From Cohaesibacter celericrescens (GTDB lineage Bacteria; Pseudomonadota; Alphaproteobacteria; Rhizobiales; Cohaesibacteraceae): 64,000 nucleotides of DNA. How positions within the stretch are numbered: the first letter of the stretch is position 1; each line of letters opens with the position of its first letter. The notes beneath the pieces were generated by a model. It had not been told where the DNA came from. It searched no databases and was given only the letters and a program-made list of their open reading frames with translations. Both the position numbers and the translations under genes were made by a program. The stretch spans positions 290,402-354,401 of the forward strand of contig NZ_PKUQ01000022.1 of NCBI RefSeq assembly GCF_002866925.1, in the 5' to 3' direction. Below, one piece after another: positions 24,217 through 34,035 of the stretch.

Positions 24217-25329
24217 TTAGTCTTTGTCGAGCCAACGGAAAGATATATCATCTTCGGTAAACAGATGCCGCTTATCATGGTCTGCGGTCAAGCTGACGGA
24301 CTGGCCACGCACAAAGTCATGATTACCCGGAATTTTGGCAATCAAAGGTTCGTCGCCTTCCTGTGGAGGCTCGAGATAAAGCAAGGTGACTTCACCCAGT
24401 TTTTCAACGATGCGCACTTCACAAGAATAGAGTGGCTCTTCACCCTCCGTAGGTAGGCGCAGATCTTCTGGCCGCACACCGAATTTGGCTTTTTTGCCTT
24501 TCCATTCAGCACCGGTTGACACTTCCACCTGAAAACCGGGTTCGCCTTCCTTGAAAGACACGCGCGTGATATCGCCGGTTTCTATAATGGAGCAGTCATA
24601 GATATTCATCGCCGGAGAACCGATGAACTGGGCAACGAAGACGTTTTTGGGATTGTTATACAATTCCATTGGAGCGCCGCATTGTTCAATCGTGCCGCGT
24701 GTCGAAAGTACCACGATGCGATCTGCCAATGTCATAGCTTCAACCTGATCATGGGTCACATAGATCATCGTGGTATCGGGCATGCTCTCATTGAGTTGGG
24801 AGATCTCAATGCGGGTGGCAACACGCAGCGCGGCATCAAGGTTCGAGAGCGGCTCGTCGAACAAGAAGACCTTGGGATCGCGCACAATAGCGCGCCCGAT
24901 GGCGACGCGCTGACGTTGACCACCGGAAAGGGCCTTTGGCAGACGTTGCAGATATGGGGTAAGCTGAAGGATATCAGCGGCATTGTTGACCCGCTTTTTG
25001 ATCTCTTCTTTGTTCGCCTTGGCGATCTTCATACCGAACGCCATGTTGTCATACACGGTCATATGCGGATAAAGCGCATAGGTCTGAAACACCATGGCGA
25101 TGCCGCGCTTGGAGGGGGGCACCTCGTTCATGCGTTGACCATCAATCAGCAATTCACCGCCAGTGATGCTTTCAAGGCCGGCGATCATACGCAAAAGCGT
25201 TGATTTGCCACACCCGGACGGGCCAACGAAAACGACGAATTCGCCCTGCTTGATATCAAGGTCAATATTCTTGAGAACCTTGGTAGAGCCGTAGGTCTTT
25301 TCAATGTTGGTAAGCTTCAGACTTGCCAT
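24217..25329 (-). CDS. aglK: AglK, ATP-binding protein of alpha-glucoside ABC transporter
   Basis: 370 aa carbohydrate-type ABC ATPase. Walker A is GPSGCGKST, the signature is LSGGQRQRVAIGR, Walker B is VFLFDEPLSNLD, and the switch is IYVTHDQVEAM. The C-terminal third (from about residue 240) is the MOI/TOBE regulatory region of MalK/UgpC-like ATPases. It is the last gene of aglE-F-G-A-K, the order known for Sinorhizobium meliloti, and energises import by AglE-F-G. A bidirectional terminator follows. Confidence 0.93.
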   Translation of the reverse strand: MASLKLTNIEKTYGSTKVLKNIDLDIKQGEFVVFVGPSGCGKSTLLRMIAGLESITGGELLIDGQRMNEVPPSKRGIAMVFQTYALYPHMTVYDNMAFGMKIAKANKEEIKKRVNNAADILQLTPYLQRLPKALSGGQRQRVAIGRAIVRDPKVFLFDEPLSNLDAALRVATRIEISQLNESMPDTTMIYVTHDQVEAMTLADRIVVLSTRGTIEQCGAPMELYNNPKNVFVAQFIGSPAMNIYDCSIIETGDITRVSFKEGEPGFQVEVSTGAEWKGKKAKFGVRPEDLRLPTEGEEPLYSCEVRIVEKLGEVTLLYLEPPQEGDEPLIAKIPGNHDFVRGQSVSLTADHDKRHLFTEDDISFRWLDKD

Positions 25330-25384
25330 CCCGTCCTCCCGTCAAAAATGTCTATCACATCGATATGCGCATTCATTGTCATCT

Positions 25385-27022
25385 TCATTCCATTACACCG
25401 AAGAAGGCCCCATAGGCGGGCAGTTTCAGTTTGCCGTCTTCAATGGTGGAAGCAAATCCATGCCCATCGATTGGAGCGACGTTGATGCTGTCAAATGGCA
25501 TGTCCCTGTCTTCGCCAACAAGATTGAAGGCGCAAAAGACATGGTCATCACCCAGTTGGCGCACGAACGATAAGACGTCACCATCTGTTTTCACAAAATG
25601 CAAATCGCCTTTCACAAGTGACGGATGCGCCTTGCGGAACGCCAACAGACGCTGATAATGGTGCAGCAACGAACCGTCATCCTTATCAAGGATGCTCACG
25701 GCCTTGGCCTTGTGAGGCTCGGCAACCGGCAGCCATGGTTTGCCGCTGGAAAAGCCCGCATTTTCATTGCTCTCGTCCCACACCATCGGTGTGCGGCAGC
25801 CATCGCGCCCCTTGAAATCAGGCCAGAACCGAATGCCATACGGGTCTTGCAGGTCTTCATAGGCAACATCGGCCTCTTCTAATCCCAATTCTTCACCTTG
25901 GTAAAGACAAACAGAGCCGCGCATGGATAACAGAAGTGCTATGCGCACGCGATTGGCAGCGTCTTGTAAGTCTGGCGATACCGGCCAGCGTGATGCGTAA
26001 CGCGGCACATCATGGTTTGAAAAGGCCCAACAAGGCCAGCTATCCGGCGACGCTTTGATCAAATCGCCAAAAACCTGATGCACAAAGGCCGGCGATGGAA
26101 CGGTTTCGCCAAGGAAGTCGAATCCATAGCACATATGCACCTTATCACCGCCCGAGGTATAGTCGGCGACGATCTCCAGCCCCCTCTCCTCATCACCAAC
26201 CTCACCCACTGCGGCGGCAGCGGGATACTCATCCAGCAAAGAGCGAAAGCGTTTGAGGAACGCCAAATTCTCTGGTTGGCTTTTGTCGTAAACATGCGAC
26301 TGGTAGCCATAGGGGTTGGCTGCAGGGGCGGTATTAAACTTGCGCCGCTCGGGAGGCAGTGGTGGATTGTCCTTCAAGCTTTGCGAATGAACATAGAAGT
26401 TGATGGTATCCAGACGGAAACCATCAACCCCACGATCAAGCCAGAAGCGAGTTGCATCAAGCAGCGCGTCCTGAACATCCATATTATGGAAGTTCAAATC
26501 CGGCTGGGACGCGAGGAAATTATGCATGTAATATTGTCGACGGTGGGAATCCCATTCCCACGCTGCACCACCAAAAATGGAAATCCAGTTGTTGGGCGGA
26601 GATCCATCGGGTTTTGCATCGGCCCAGACATACCAATCTGACTTTTCACCATCACGACTGGAACGGGACTGCTTGAACCATTCATGCTGATTGGATGTAT
26701 GCGATAGCACCAGATCAATCATCACTTTGACATTCAGATCGTGCGCCACTTTGACCAATTCATCAAAATCGCCAAGCGAGCCGAACATTGGATCAACATC
26801 GCAATAATCGGACACGTCATAGCCGAAATCGTCCATAGGCGATGTAAAGAAGGGAGAGATCCAAATGGCATCCGCCCCCAAAGAAGCGATGTATGGCAGT
26901 CTGGATGTGATCCCTTTGAGGTCGCCAATACCATCGCCATTGCTGTCCTGATAGGACCGCGGATAGATCTGATAGATCACCGCGCCGCGCCACCAGTCCT
27001 TATCGATTGCAGTCTCTTGCAT
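25385..27022 (-). CDS. aglA: AglA, cytoplasmic alpha-glucosidase (GH13)
   Basis: 545 aa from the ATG at 27022 (GGA six nt upstream; the GTG 21 bp earlier has no ribosome site). Glycoside hydrolase family 13, oligo-1,6-glucosidase/alpha-glucosidase type: AVIYQIYPRSYQDSNGDGIG at the N-terminus, VMIDLVLSHTS, nucleophile D205 in DGFRLDTIN, acid/base E274 in AVGEVGD, and the third Asp D338 in FSNHDVPR. No signal peptide, so it hydrolyses imported alpha-glucosides (maltose, trehalose or sucrose-like) to monosaccharides in the cytoplasm. It lies within the transporter operon between aglG and aglK. Confidence 0.94.
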   Translation of the reverse strand: MQETAIDKDWWRGAVIYQIYPRSYQDSNGDGIGDLKGITSRLPYIASLGADAIWISPFFTSPMDDFGYDVSDYCDVDPMFGSLGDFDELVKVAHDLNVKVMIDLVLSHTSNQHEWFKQSRSSRDGEKSDWYVWADAKPDGSPPNNWISIFGGAAWEWDSHRRQYYMHNFLASQPDLNFHNMDVQDALLDATRFWLDRGVDGFRLDTINFYVHSQSLKDNPPLPPERRKFNTAPAANPYGYQSHVYDKSQPENLAFLKRFRSLLDEYPAAAAVGEVGDEERGLEIVADYTSGGDKVHMCYGFDFLGETVPSPAFVHQVFGDLIKASPDSWPCWAFSNHDVPRYASRWPVSPDLQDAANRVRIALLLSMRGSVCLYQGEELGLEEADVAYEDLQDPYGIRFWPDFKGRDGCRTPMVWDESNENAGFSSGKPWLPVAEPHKAKAVSILDKDDGSLLHHYQRLLAFRKAHPSLVKGDLHFVKTDGDVLSFVRQLGDDHVFCAFNLVGEDRDMPFDSINVAPIDGHGFASTIEDGKLKLPAYGAFFGVME

Positions 27023-27082
27023 AGTATTTCCAGTAATATTCACGTTTGCGTTTGCTTGCCCATGCGATCGAGCAGGCTAGAC

Positions 27083-28237
27083 TTAACCTTTGACCGATCC
27101 AGCCAGAAGACCTCGAACCAGATAACGCTGAAGCGAGAAGAAGACGCCAAGCGGAACGAGGATGGTGATAAAGGCTGACGCCGTCAGAATTTCCCAGTTG
27201 CCGCCGCGAGAACCAAGCATTTCGCGCAGGCGCCCTGTGAGCACCAATTGATCTTCGCCATTGCCCAAGAAGACCATCGCGACCAGAAGGTCATTCCAGA
27301 CCCACAAGAATTGGAAAATCGCAAAGGACGCCAAAGCCGGAAAAGACAGGGGCAAGATGATCTTGATGAAAATGTCAAAGTGGCTGGCGCCATCCACACG
27401 GGCTGACTCGATGATTTCGCGTGGCAGCTCAGAAATATAGTTGCGCAGCAAATAGATCGCCAACGGCAGGCCGAAGCCGGTATGCGCAAGCCATATACCC
27501 AGATAGGTCTTGGCTGGAACACCAAAGAAACCACCCACCTTATTGTAGAGTTGCAACAATGGAATGAGAGACATTTGTAGCGGCACAACAAGCAGCCCAA
27601 CGACAACGGCAATCAAAACCGCACGACCAGGAAACTGCATCCAAGCCAGGGCGTAGGCAGCAAAAGCTGCAATGAGGATGGGAATGACCGTTGAAGGAAT
27701 TGTCACAGTGAGTGAATTCACAAAGGACTTGCCGATGCCTTCAGCCGCCAGCACCTCTCGGTAGTTGTCCAGCGTAAAAATTGGCGGGCTGATGACTGTA
27801 TGGAACACACGGCTACCACGGGATCCGGTCATTGGTTCAGGCGACGTCAAGGTATAATGACCATCTTCCTGAACCGTCATTTTGCGCCCCTTTGACATTT
27901 CAGCAACCTCACCGGGCTTAAAAGCGGTGGGGTCTTGGGAACGCCATCCAAATGCTGTGACAGTGCCTTGTTCGTCATTCTCGGTCAGGATATTGCCTTC
28001 CAGAACAAACAGTCCGTCGCGCTCGATTTGGCTATCCGGCCCCATGGTGCGCCCGATCAGATTTTGTTCGGATGAAACAAGGGCCGTCCACCAGCCGGTC
28101 ACGGCCAGTTGGTCCTTGTCTCGGATTGACGATACAAACAAGCCGATTGTCGGCAAGGTCCAGAGCAGCACGAGCAAGAGAACGGATAGATGCACCACCC
28201 AGAGCAATGGTGATTTTGTATTAGACCCAGAGATCAT
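27083..28237 (-). CDS. aglG: AglG, permease of alpha-glucoside ABC transporter
   Basis: 384 aa, MalG-like. An N-terminal TM segment (about residues 12-34) is followed by a long periplasmic part to about residue 170 (including GLFVLEGNILTENDEQG and TLTSPEPMTGSRGSRVF), then five TM segments with the EAA loop LPREIIESARVDGASHFDIF. It forms the pore with AglF. It starts 2 bp after aglF ends, with AGAGGG upstream. The long periplasmic loop is usual for rhizobial AglG proteins and is not a fusion. Confidence 0.93.
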   Translation of the reverse strand: MISGSNTKSPLLWVVHLSVLLLVLLWTLPTIGLFVSSIRDKDQLAVTGWWTALVSSEQNLIGRTMGPDSQIERDGLFVLEGNILTENDEQGTVTAFGWRSQDPTAFKPGEVAEMSKGRKMTVQEDGHYTLTSPEPMTGSRGSRVFHTVISPPIFTLDNYREVLAAEGIGKSFVNSLTVTIPSTVIPILIAAFAAYALAWMQFPGRAVLIAVVVGLLVVPLQMSLIPLLQLYNKVGGFFGVPAKTYLGIWLAHTGFGLPLAIYLLRNYISELPREIIESARVDGASHFDIFIKIILPLSFPALASFAIFQFLWVWNDLLVAMVFLGNGEDQLVLTGRLREMLGSRGGNWEILTASAFITILVPLGVFFSLQRYLVRGLLAGSVKG

Positions 28238-28239
28238 TG

Positions 28240-29250
28240 TTAGTGCCCTCTATTTTCGGAATTGGCCGAACGGATGTTCCAAACCATGATGGGAACAACG
28301 AGCAGCATGATGATGACTGCGATGGTTGCGCCTCGACCAAAGTCGCCGCCGCCACGGAACATCCAGTCATACATGAAGTTGGCAAGCACCTGCGTATCCC
28401 ATTGCCCATTTGTCATGGCAAAAACGATGTCGAAAACCTTGAGCACTGTTATGGTGATGGTGGTCCATACCACAGCAATGGTCTTCCAGATCTGCGGCAC
28501 CATGATGTAGAAGAAAATTTCAACACCGTTGGCACCATCAATGACCGCAGCTTCGATGGTTTCTTCCGGAATACCACGCAAAGCGGCAGACAAGATTACC
28601 ATTGCAAAGCCGGTCTGGATCCAGATCAGGATGATCATCAGGAAGAAGTTATTCCAGAAGGGAATGGTAATCCAAGCCTGAGGCTCCATGCCCAATGCTT
28701 CGACAACCGCGTTGAGAATACCAATTTGATTGGACCCTTCGCCGCGATATTCGTAAACAAATTTCCAAATGATCGACGCGCCGATGAAGGAAATTGCCAT
28801 TGGCATAAAGATAAGAGATTTGGCGATATTGCCCCACCAAATCCGATCGGTCAGCGCCGCAATCACCAATCCAAAGAAGGTCGACATGGCAGGAACAAAG
28901 AGTAGCCAAAGCATGTTGTTGAACATGGATTGACGGAACCCCTGATCAGACCACAGCCAGACATAGTTGCTAAGCCCTACGAAGGTGTCGCTGTCGTTGT
29001 CATAAAAAGAGAGGCGGATGGATTCCACAGCCGGATAGACCAAATAAAGGCCAAGCGCTAACAGTGCCGGGCCCAGAAACAACCAGGGGCGAATTTGATG
29101 CGCCCGCGTAAGATTGTGTATTCCCTTTGTCGCAGAGGCAACATTGGCTGGATACACGCGATCCAGAAGCCAATTCGAGCCATAAAAATAGACGACGCAG
29201 CCCAGGACACCGACGACCACTGTCCCTAATGCCGATGCTAGTTGCTCCAT
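28240..29250 (-). CDS. aglF: AglF, permease of alpha-glucoside ABC transporter
   Basis: 336 aa, MalF-like. TM segments include GTVVVGVLGCVVYFYGSNWLL at the N-terminus and FLGPALLALGLYLVYPAV, and the cytoplasmic EAA loop is IPEETIEAAVIDGANGVEIF. It pairs with AglG in the inner membrane. GGAG lies nine nt before the ATG. It is separated from aglE by an unusually long 563-bp gap that contains two inverted repeats. Confidence 0.93.
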   Translation of the reverse strand: MEQLASALGTVVVGVLGCVVYFYGSNWLLDRVYPANVASATKGIHNLTRAHQIRPWLFLGPALLALGLYLVYPAVESIRLSFYDNDSDTFVGLSNYVWLWSDQGFRQSMFNNMLWLLFVPAMSTFFGLVIAALTDRIWWGNIAKSLIFMPMAISFIGASIIWKFVYEYRGEGSNQIGILNAVVEALGMEPQAWITIPFWNNFFLMIILIWIQTGFAMVILSAALRGIPEETIEAAVIDGANGVEIFFYIMVPQIWKTIAVVWTTITITVLKVFDIVFAMTNGQWDTQVLANFMYDWMFRGGGDFGRGATIAVIIMLLVVPIMVWNIRSANSENRGH

Positions 29251-29813
29251 TTACGCACGCTCCACCTTTGGTCTGCCGGAAATGACAAAAGCAAAACTCG
29301 CAAAATGACGATGCTTATGCGCTTTACCATTGACTGTGCCGGTCTATTGATTTGAGTTTTTCGACCCTTGTCAAACTTGGCCTGAGCGTCGTGAGCACCA
29401 CGGCCTCTCAAGCCCAAATCGAAAAGTATCGTGACATATTGCAGCAAGGTAAACCCATTTTGTCCCTGCATTATGACTGATCTGTCTTTCAAGCAATTAT
29501 GGTTTTGGGTTGCAGCTCGTGAATTGTGAGTGTGTTGTTCAAACGTCCTGTTGCCTGCACCAAAGTGAAGAGAAATAGTCTTTATGTCTCCAGTGAGAGG
29601 CGTATCTGCCGGATAAAACACCTCAAACAATGGCTTTGGTTCAAGCATCTTCGCTCAAATTAAAACACGCTCACAATACAACAGCAGCCTCCCTAGCGAA
29701 ATCAACCGAGCCCCCCATTATCAATGGCTGACCACTCTCCGTTAATCACTGGCCCCCATATTTACTATTTGGGGCCAGTGATTTCACTCTTTGCACGAAG
29801 TGGACTGCAAGTC
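29251..29813. other. 563-bp gap inside the agl operon
   Basis: No convincing gene lies here; a 136-aa frame (29238-29648, minus) lacks family resemblance and a ribosome site. Two inverted repeats are present. One, at 29379-29414, pairs GGCTTGAG with CTCAGGCC (minus strand, one G-U) and encloses a CGTG/CACG stem. The other, at 29744-29783, is listed separately. The gap may hold an internal promoter, an mRNA-stabilising structure or a small RNA. Confidence 0.55.
29744..29783 (-). other. Long hairpin downstream of aglE
   Basis: AATCACTGGCCCC and GGGGCCAGTGATT form a perfect 13-bp stem around a 14-nt AT-rich loop, 31 bp past the aglE stop. There is no U-run after it on either strand, so it is more likely a 3' stabiliser of the binding-protein mRNA, which lowers permease expression, than a simple terminator. 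Confidence 0.7.
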
Positions 29814-31169
29814 TTACTTCAGAGCATCCCAGGTTTTCTGGATTTCGGAAGTGACTTCTTTGGCATCTTTGCCGCCAGCATAATCAACCATGCCGGTCCA
29901 GAAAGACCCAGCGCCGATTTTGCCGGGCATCAGGTCTGAACCGTCAAAGCGGAATGTTGTCGCATTGAGCAAAATCTCTCCCTGTTTTTTCAGAGCTTCG
30001 TTTGCATAGGCTTCGGTGTTGACGCCTTTATGTGGTGTCAGCAGACCTGCCTGAGCCATCCAGACTTCATGCGCGATTGGCGACTTCAAGAAGTCGATGA
30101 ATGCATGAGCCCCTTTGGATTCTTTCGTGATAGCAAACAAGGTACCAGCACCAAGCACCGGTTTTCCGAGATCTTTGCTTGCGTATGCAGGGAAGTAGAA
30201 GAAGTCTGCATCCTGACCCAATTTTGTGCCTTCAGGGAAGAAGGATGGGATAAAGGAAGCTTGGCGATGCATGTAGCATTTAGGAGGCGATGTAAACATG
30301 CCTTTTGGGCTGTCGCGGAAGTCGGTCGTTGCCACAGCGCCAGCGCCGCCATCAACAAAAGCATCGTTGCGTGCAAACCAGCCAAACTCTTCGACAGCAC
30401 CAACAACGGCAGGATCGTCGAACTTGATTTCGTTGGAGACCCATTTGTCATACACATCAGGAGCCTGAGTGCGCAACATCAGATCTTCTACCCAGTCGGT
30501 AGCGGGCCAGCCCGTTGCACCACCAGAACCCAAGCCGATACACCAAGGAGTTCCGCCATCAACGACGATCTGCTCTGTCAGGGCTTTCAGGTCTTCCATG
30601 CTTTCAGGCACTTCATAACCAGCATCTTCAAAGTTTTCCGGCACGAACCAGACCAACGATTTCAGATCAACTTTATAGAAGAAACCATAGTAGCCATCGG
30701 CACCGTCTTTGCCTTTGTAGGTACCCAGATCAACCCAAGACTGACCAGCAGCATAGTTGTCTTTCACCCATGCTTTGGTGTCGTCATGCAAAGGAACCAA
30801 ATAGCCCTTTGAAGCGAGGTCAGCGGCCAAACCCGGCTGCGGGAAGACAGCAACATTGGGTGCCGATCCTGCGCCGGTGTCGATTACAATTTGTTGTTCG
30901 AAACTATCAGAGCCAGCATATTCTACCTTGGCGCCTGTTGCTTCTTCGAAATAATGGATCACACTTTCAAACAGATCCTTATCGGCACCGAGCCAAGGAC
31001 CAGAAACAGTGACAGTCTCACCTTTCAGGTCAATTTTTTTCAACTCATCATAAGAAGACCATGTGAAGCGCGCATCTTCACCCGGCGCAAACTTCAGATG
31101 GTCAGCGGCCTGAACACTACCAGCTGCGAGCGCAGCAACAGCAGCACCCAACATTAAGGACTTCAACAT
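29814..31169 (-). CDS. aglE: AglE, alpha-glucoside-binding periplasmic protein
   Basis: 451 aa extracellular solute-binding protein family 1. The ATG at 31169 has GGGAGG eight nt upstream; the longer frame begins at TTG. The signal peptide MLKSLMLGAAVAALAAGS ends VQA, and the mature protein starts ADHLKFAPGEDARFTW. Binding-fold segments include VTVSGPWLGADKDLFESVI, GTPWCIGLGSGGATGWPATD and KGAHAFIDFLKSP. It captures alpha-glucosides for AglF-G-K. It is divergent from aglR, and a perfect LacI-type palindrome lies about 70 bp upstream. Confidence 0.94.
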   Translation of the reverse strand: MLKSLMLGAAVAALAAGSVQAADHLKFAPGEDARFTWSSYDELKKIDLKGETVTVSGPWLGADKDLFESVIHYFEEATGAKVEYAGSDSFEQQIVIDTGAGSAPNVAVFPQPGLAADLASKGYLVPLHDDTKAWVKDNYAAGQSWVDLGTYKGKDGADGYYGFFYKVDLKSLVWFVPENFEDAGYEVPESMEDLKALTEQIVVDGGTPWCIGLGSGGATGWPATDWVEDLMLRTQAPDVYDKWVSNEIKFDDPAVVGAVEEFGWFARNDAFVDGGAGAVATTDFRDSPKGMFTSPPKCYMHRQASFIPSFFPEGTKLGQDADFFYFPAYASKDLGKPVLGAGTLFAITKESKGAHAFIDFLKSPIAHEVWMAQAGLLTPHKGVNTEAYANEALKKQGEILLNATTFRFDGSDLMPGKIGAGSFWTGMVDYAGGKDAKEVTSEIQKTWDALK

Positions 31170-31572
31170 TTCGCAAACCTCCCAAGGACACCAACCCAAA
31201 GCCGCATCCCGTCGTTAACAAAAGAACAGCACACTTTTTTCAAAGCGCTTTGAATACAATTGAGGATGCTTGGGATAACTCAAAGAGTCAAGTATGAAAT
31301 TCCAAAACCCAGCAAATGCCTCACATAACTAGAAGCTATACTAAGCCTTAATACGTATACAGCACCCGCAACGTCAAATATTGTTATAAAACCGGATTGT
31401 AGAATGACCTTCTTTATGCCTAAAATGTAGATCGGTTTTGAAAGGGCTTTGGCCCATTCTATCGGCTCTGTATCAACCAAGTTTCCTGGGAGGGCCGCAC
31501 CGAAAGCTGCTGCTTTGTCGCTTTGGGTGCGAGACGGTTAGGTGTGGGCGCGATGATATTGAGGTGACCGTC
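31170..31572. other. Divergent aglE-aglR promoter region
   Basis: 403 bp without a gene. It holds the operator at 31239-31254 next to aglE. The reading frame that extends aglR upstream begins at a TTG and shows no conservation pattern. No second copy of the palindrome is seen on the aglR side. Confidence 0.7.
31239..31254. promoter_or_regulatory. AglR operator
   Basis: TTCAAAGCGCTTTGAA is a perfect 16-bp palindrome with the central CG typical of LacI-family operators. It lies between divergent aglE and aglR, about 70 bp before aglE, where AglR would block agl transcription in the absence of sugar. Confidence 0.85.
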
Positions 31573-32601
31573 GTGAATCTGAAAGAACTGTCCAATATTC
31601 TGAAACTGTCTCAGACCACGGTCAGTCGTGCCCTGAACGGATACCCCGAAGTCGGCGAAAAAACACGCTTACGTGTCGTGGAGGCCGCTCAGAAATACAA
31701 TTACCACCCCTCCTCTTCAGCCAAACAATTGGCGATGGGTCGATCCCACGCTGTCGCTCACGTTGTGCCGCAGAGTCCTGAACACTCCATGATCAATCCG
31801 CATTTTTCGGACTTCATTGCGGGTGCGGGTGAGACCTACTCTCGATTTGGCTATGATATGCTCATTCCTGTTGTACCCTTTGATGAGCAAGAAAATTGCT
31901 ATCGCGAATTGGCTAAGTCGGGTCGGGTCGATGGGGTGATCGTTCACGGCCCTGCCAAAGATGACGCACGCATTGAATTGTTAGAAAGCCTCAAAATTCC
32001 TTTTGTGGTGCATGGACGAACTGAAAATGGAGCCAATCGGTATAGCTGGTTGGACGTAAACAATCGCAGCTCCTTCAAAAGAGCCACCAATTTTCTGCTC
32101 GATTTGGGTCACACACGCATCGCCCTGTTGAATGGGCTCGAAGAAATGGATTTCGCTTTCAGACGCCGCATTGGCTATGAATCTGCAATGGTACAACATG
32201 GTCTGGAAGTTGATCGGGATCTGATTTTTTCAGCCGATATGATTGAACCTTATGGGTATGAAATCACACGTGAATTATTAAAACGCCCTAATCCGCCGAC
32301 CGCTGTTTTGACCTCTTCGGTATTGACCGCTTTGGGTGTTGTGCGCGCAGCCCAAGAAGCAGGACTTCATCTTGGCCGAGACCTCTCGGTTTTGACCTTT
32401 GATGACCAGCTTTCCTTTTTGCAGTATAGCGGCGTTCCGCTCTTCACCGCGGTAAGGTCCTCGATTAAAGAAGCAGGCAAGCGATTGGCTGAAATCCTGT
32501 TAGAGCGGATTGCCAATCCCGATAGCCCGCCGACACAAGAACTGTGGGAAGCCGAACTGGTTGTAGGTCGCTCGACGGGTCCGCGTCGGATCATCGAATA
32601 G
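31573..32601 (+). CDS. aglR: AglR, LacI-family repressor of the alpha-glucoside operon
   Basis: 342 aa from the GTG at 31573, with GAGGT seven nt upstream; this gives a normal LacI length with the HTH at the very N-terminus (NLKELSNILKLSQTTVSRALNGYPEVGEKTR). The effector domain follows, with NNRSSFKRATNFLLDLGHTRIALLNG, and near the C-terminus LSVLTFDDQLSFLQYSGVPLFT. It is divergent from aglE-F-G-A-K, and a GH1 beta-glucosidase gene follows after 60 bp on the same strand. Confidence 0.92.
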   Translation: MNLKELSNILKLSQTTVSRALNGYPEVGEKTRLRVVEAAQKYNYHPSSSAKQLAMGRSHAVAHVVPQSPEHSMINPHFSDFIAGAGETYSRFGYDMLIPVVPFDEQENCYRELAKSGRVDGVIVHGPAKDDARIELLESLKIPFVVHGRTENGANRYSWLDVNNRSSFKRATNFLLDLGHTRIALLNGLEEMDFAFRRRIGYESAMVQHGLEVDRDLIFSADMIEPYGYEITRELLKRPNPPTAVLTSSVLTALGVVRAAQEAGLHLGRDLSVLTFDDQLSFLQYSGVPLFTAVRSSIKEAGKRLAEILLERIANPDSPPTQELWEAELVVGRSTGPRRIIE

Positions 32602-32661
32602 AGGGTCGCCTTTTGCGCCCTCGATAGACATTTTGAATTATGAAGTCAGCGAGAATTTTCT

Positions 32662-34035
32662 ATGCCCATTCTTTCCCGACAGCCCGCTTTTACTGTGAGG
32701 CGCTCTGATTTTCCCAAAGACTTCGTTTTTGGCTCCTCGACCTCCGCCTATCAAATTGAAGGCAGCTCTTTTGGCGGATGTGGATCCAGCCATTGGGACA
32801 GTTTTGCCGCAAGCAAAGGCAACGTTGCCAATTTCGAAAATGGCTCAATCGCCTGCGATCACTATACTCGATGGGAGGGAGATCTCGATCTTATGAAAGA
32901 TTTGGGCCTTGATGCCTATCGGTTTTCATCCTCTTGGGCGCGAATATTGCCACAAGCAAATGGCGAAACAAACAAAGAAGGTCTCGATTTTTACGACCGG
33001 CTGGTGGATGGGCTTTTGGAGCGCGGCATCGCACCGCATTTGACTCTCTACCATTGGGAATTACCCAGCTATTTGGCCGATATCGGCGGATGGCGGAACC
33101 GTGATGTGGGCGACTATTTTGCTGATTATGCAGAGATTATGATCAAATGTCTGGGTGATCGTCTGGCCAGCGTTGCTACATTCAACGAACCATGGTGCGT
33201 CACTTGGCTCAGCCACTATCATGGGATGCATGCCCCCGGACTAAGAGATATTCGCGCCGCCAGTCGCACAGCTCACTTGGTGCCCGTTGCTCACGGCAAG
33301 GCTATGGCTGCGATGCGCGCTCTAGGCCAAGAGGAACTGGGAGTCGTGCTAAATTTTGAACACACCAGCCCATATGACGACAAACCCAGTTCAGCAAAAG
33401 CGGCTGAACTGGAAGAAGGCATATTGAATCGCTGGTTTTTGAGTGCGTTCACCAAAGGGAAATATCCAGACACTGTTTTGGACCACATTGAAGCCTACCT
33501 GCCGAACAATTGGCAAGATGACATGGCACAAATTGCAACGCCAATCGACTGGATGGGTGTCAATTATTATACCCGCACTTTGGTTTCAGCAGGGGAAAGC
33601 CACCTTGGCAGCGCCCTTCCTTTGAGTATCACTCATCATGGAGGACTGCCCCGAACGGAAATGGATTGGGAAGTCTTTCCCGAGGGACTTGGCGAAATTC
33701 TTTGTTGGATAAGAGACAATTATACCCACGACACCCCCCTCGCCATCACTGAAAACGGCATGGCCAACAAAGACATGCTGGTCGGTGACGCCGTCGATGA
33801 TCAAGAGCGTATTGCCTATCTTGATGCGCATTTCAACAGTGCACTCAAAGCGATCGACAAAGGTGTGCCTCTGAAAGCCTATTTTGTCTGGTCTTTGATG
33901 GATAACTTTGAATGGTCGTTCGGGTTCGACAAGCGGTTTGGCATTATTCACGTGGACTTTGACAGTCTTCAACGCACACCAAAGGCCTCATACCACGCCC
34001 TGCAGCATATGCTCTCACATGAGAAACCGCACTGA
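32662..34035 (+). CDS. GH1 beta-glucosidase
   Basis: 457 aa, normal length for family 1 glycosidases. The N-terminal signature FVFGSSTSAYQIEGSSFGGC (about 21-40) is present. The acid/base is E176 in ATFNEPWCV and the nucleophile is E364 in LAITENGMAN. The glycone-binding DNFEWSFGFDKRFG occurs near the C-terminus. No signal peptide, so it acts on imported beta-glucosides in the cytoplasm. It follows aglR closely, so one sugar-responsive region handles both alpha- and beta-glucosides. Confidence 0.94.
   Translation: MPILSRQPAFTVRRSDFPKDFVFGSSTSAYQIEGSSFGGCGSSHWDSFAASKGNVANFENGSIACDHYTRWEGDLDLMKDLGLDAYRFSSSWARILPQANGETNKEGLDFYDRLVDGLLERGIAPHLTLYHWELPSYLADIGGWRNRDVGDYFADYAEIMIKCLGDRLASVATFNEPWCVTWLSHYHGMHAPGLRDIRAASRTAHLVPVAHGKAMAAMRALGQEELGVVLNFEHTSPYDDKPSSAKAAELEEGILNRWFLSAFTKGKYPDTVLDHIEAYLPNNWQDDMAQIATPIDWMGVNYYTRTLVSAGESHLGSALPLSITHHGGLPRTEMDWEVFPEGLGEILCWIRDNYTHDTPLAITENGMANKDMLVGDAVDDQERIAYLDAHFNSALKAIDKGVPLKAYFVWSLMDNFEWSFGFDKRFGIIHVDFDSLQRTPKASYHALQHMLSHEKPH

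Noticed and set aside
29238-29648. 136-residue minus-strand frame between aglE and aglF
   Set aside because: No family resemblance, no ribosome site, overlaps the start of aglF and crosses a hairpin.
31438-31572. Longer AglR with about 45 extra N-terminal residues
   Set aside because: Begins at TTG without a ribosome site; LacI proteins have the HTH at the N-terminus, which the GTG at 31573 provides.
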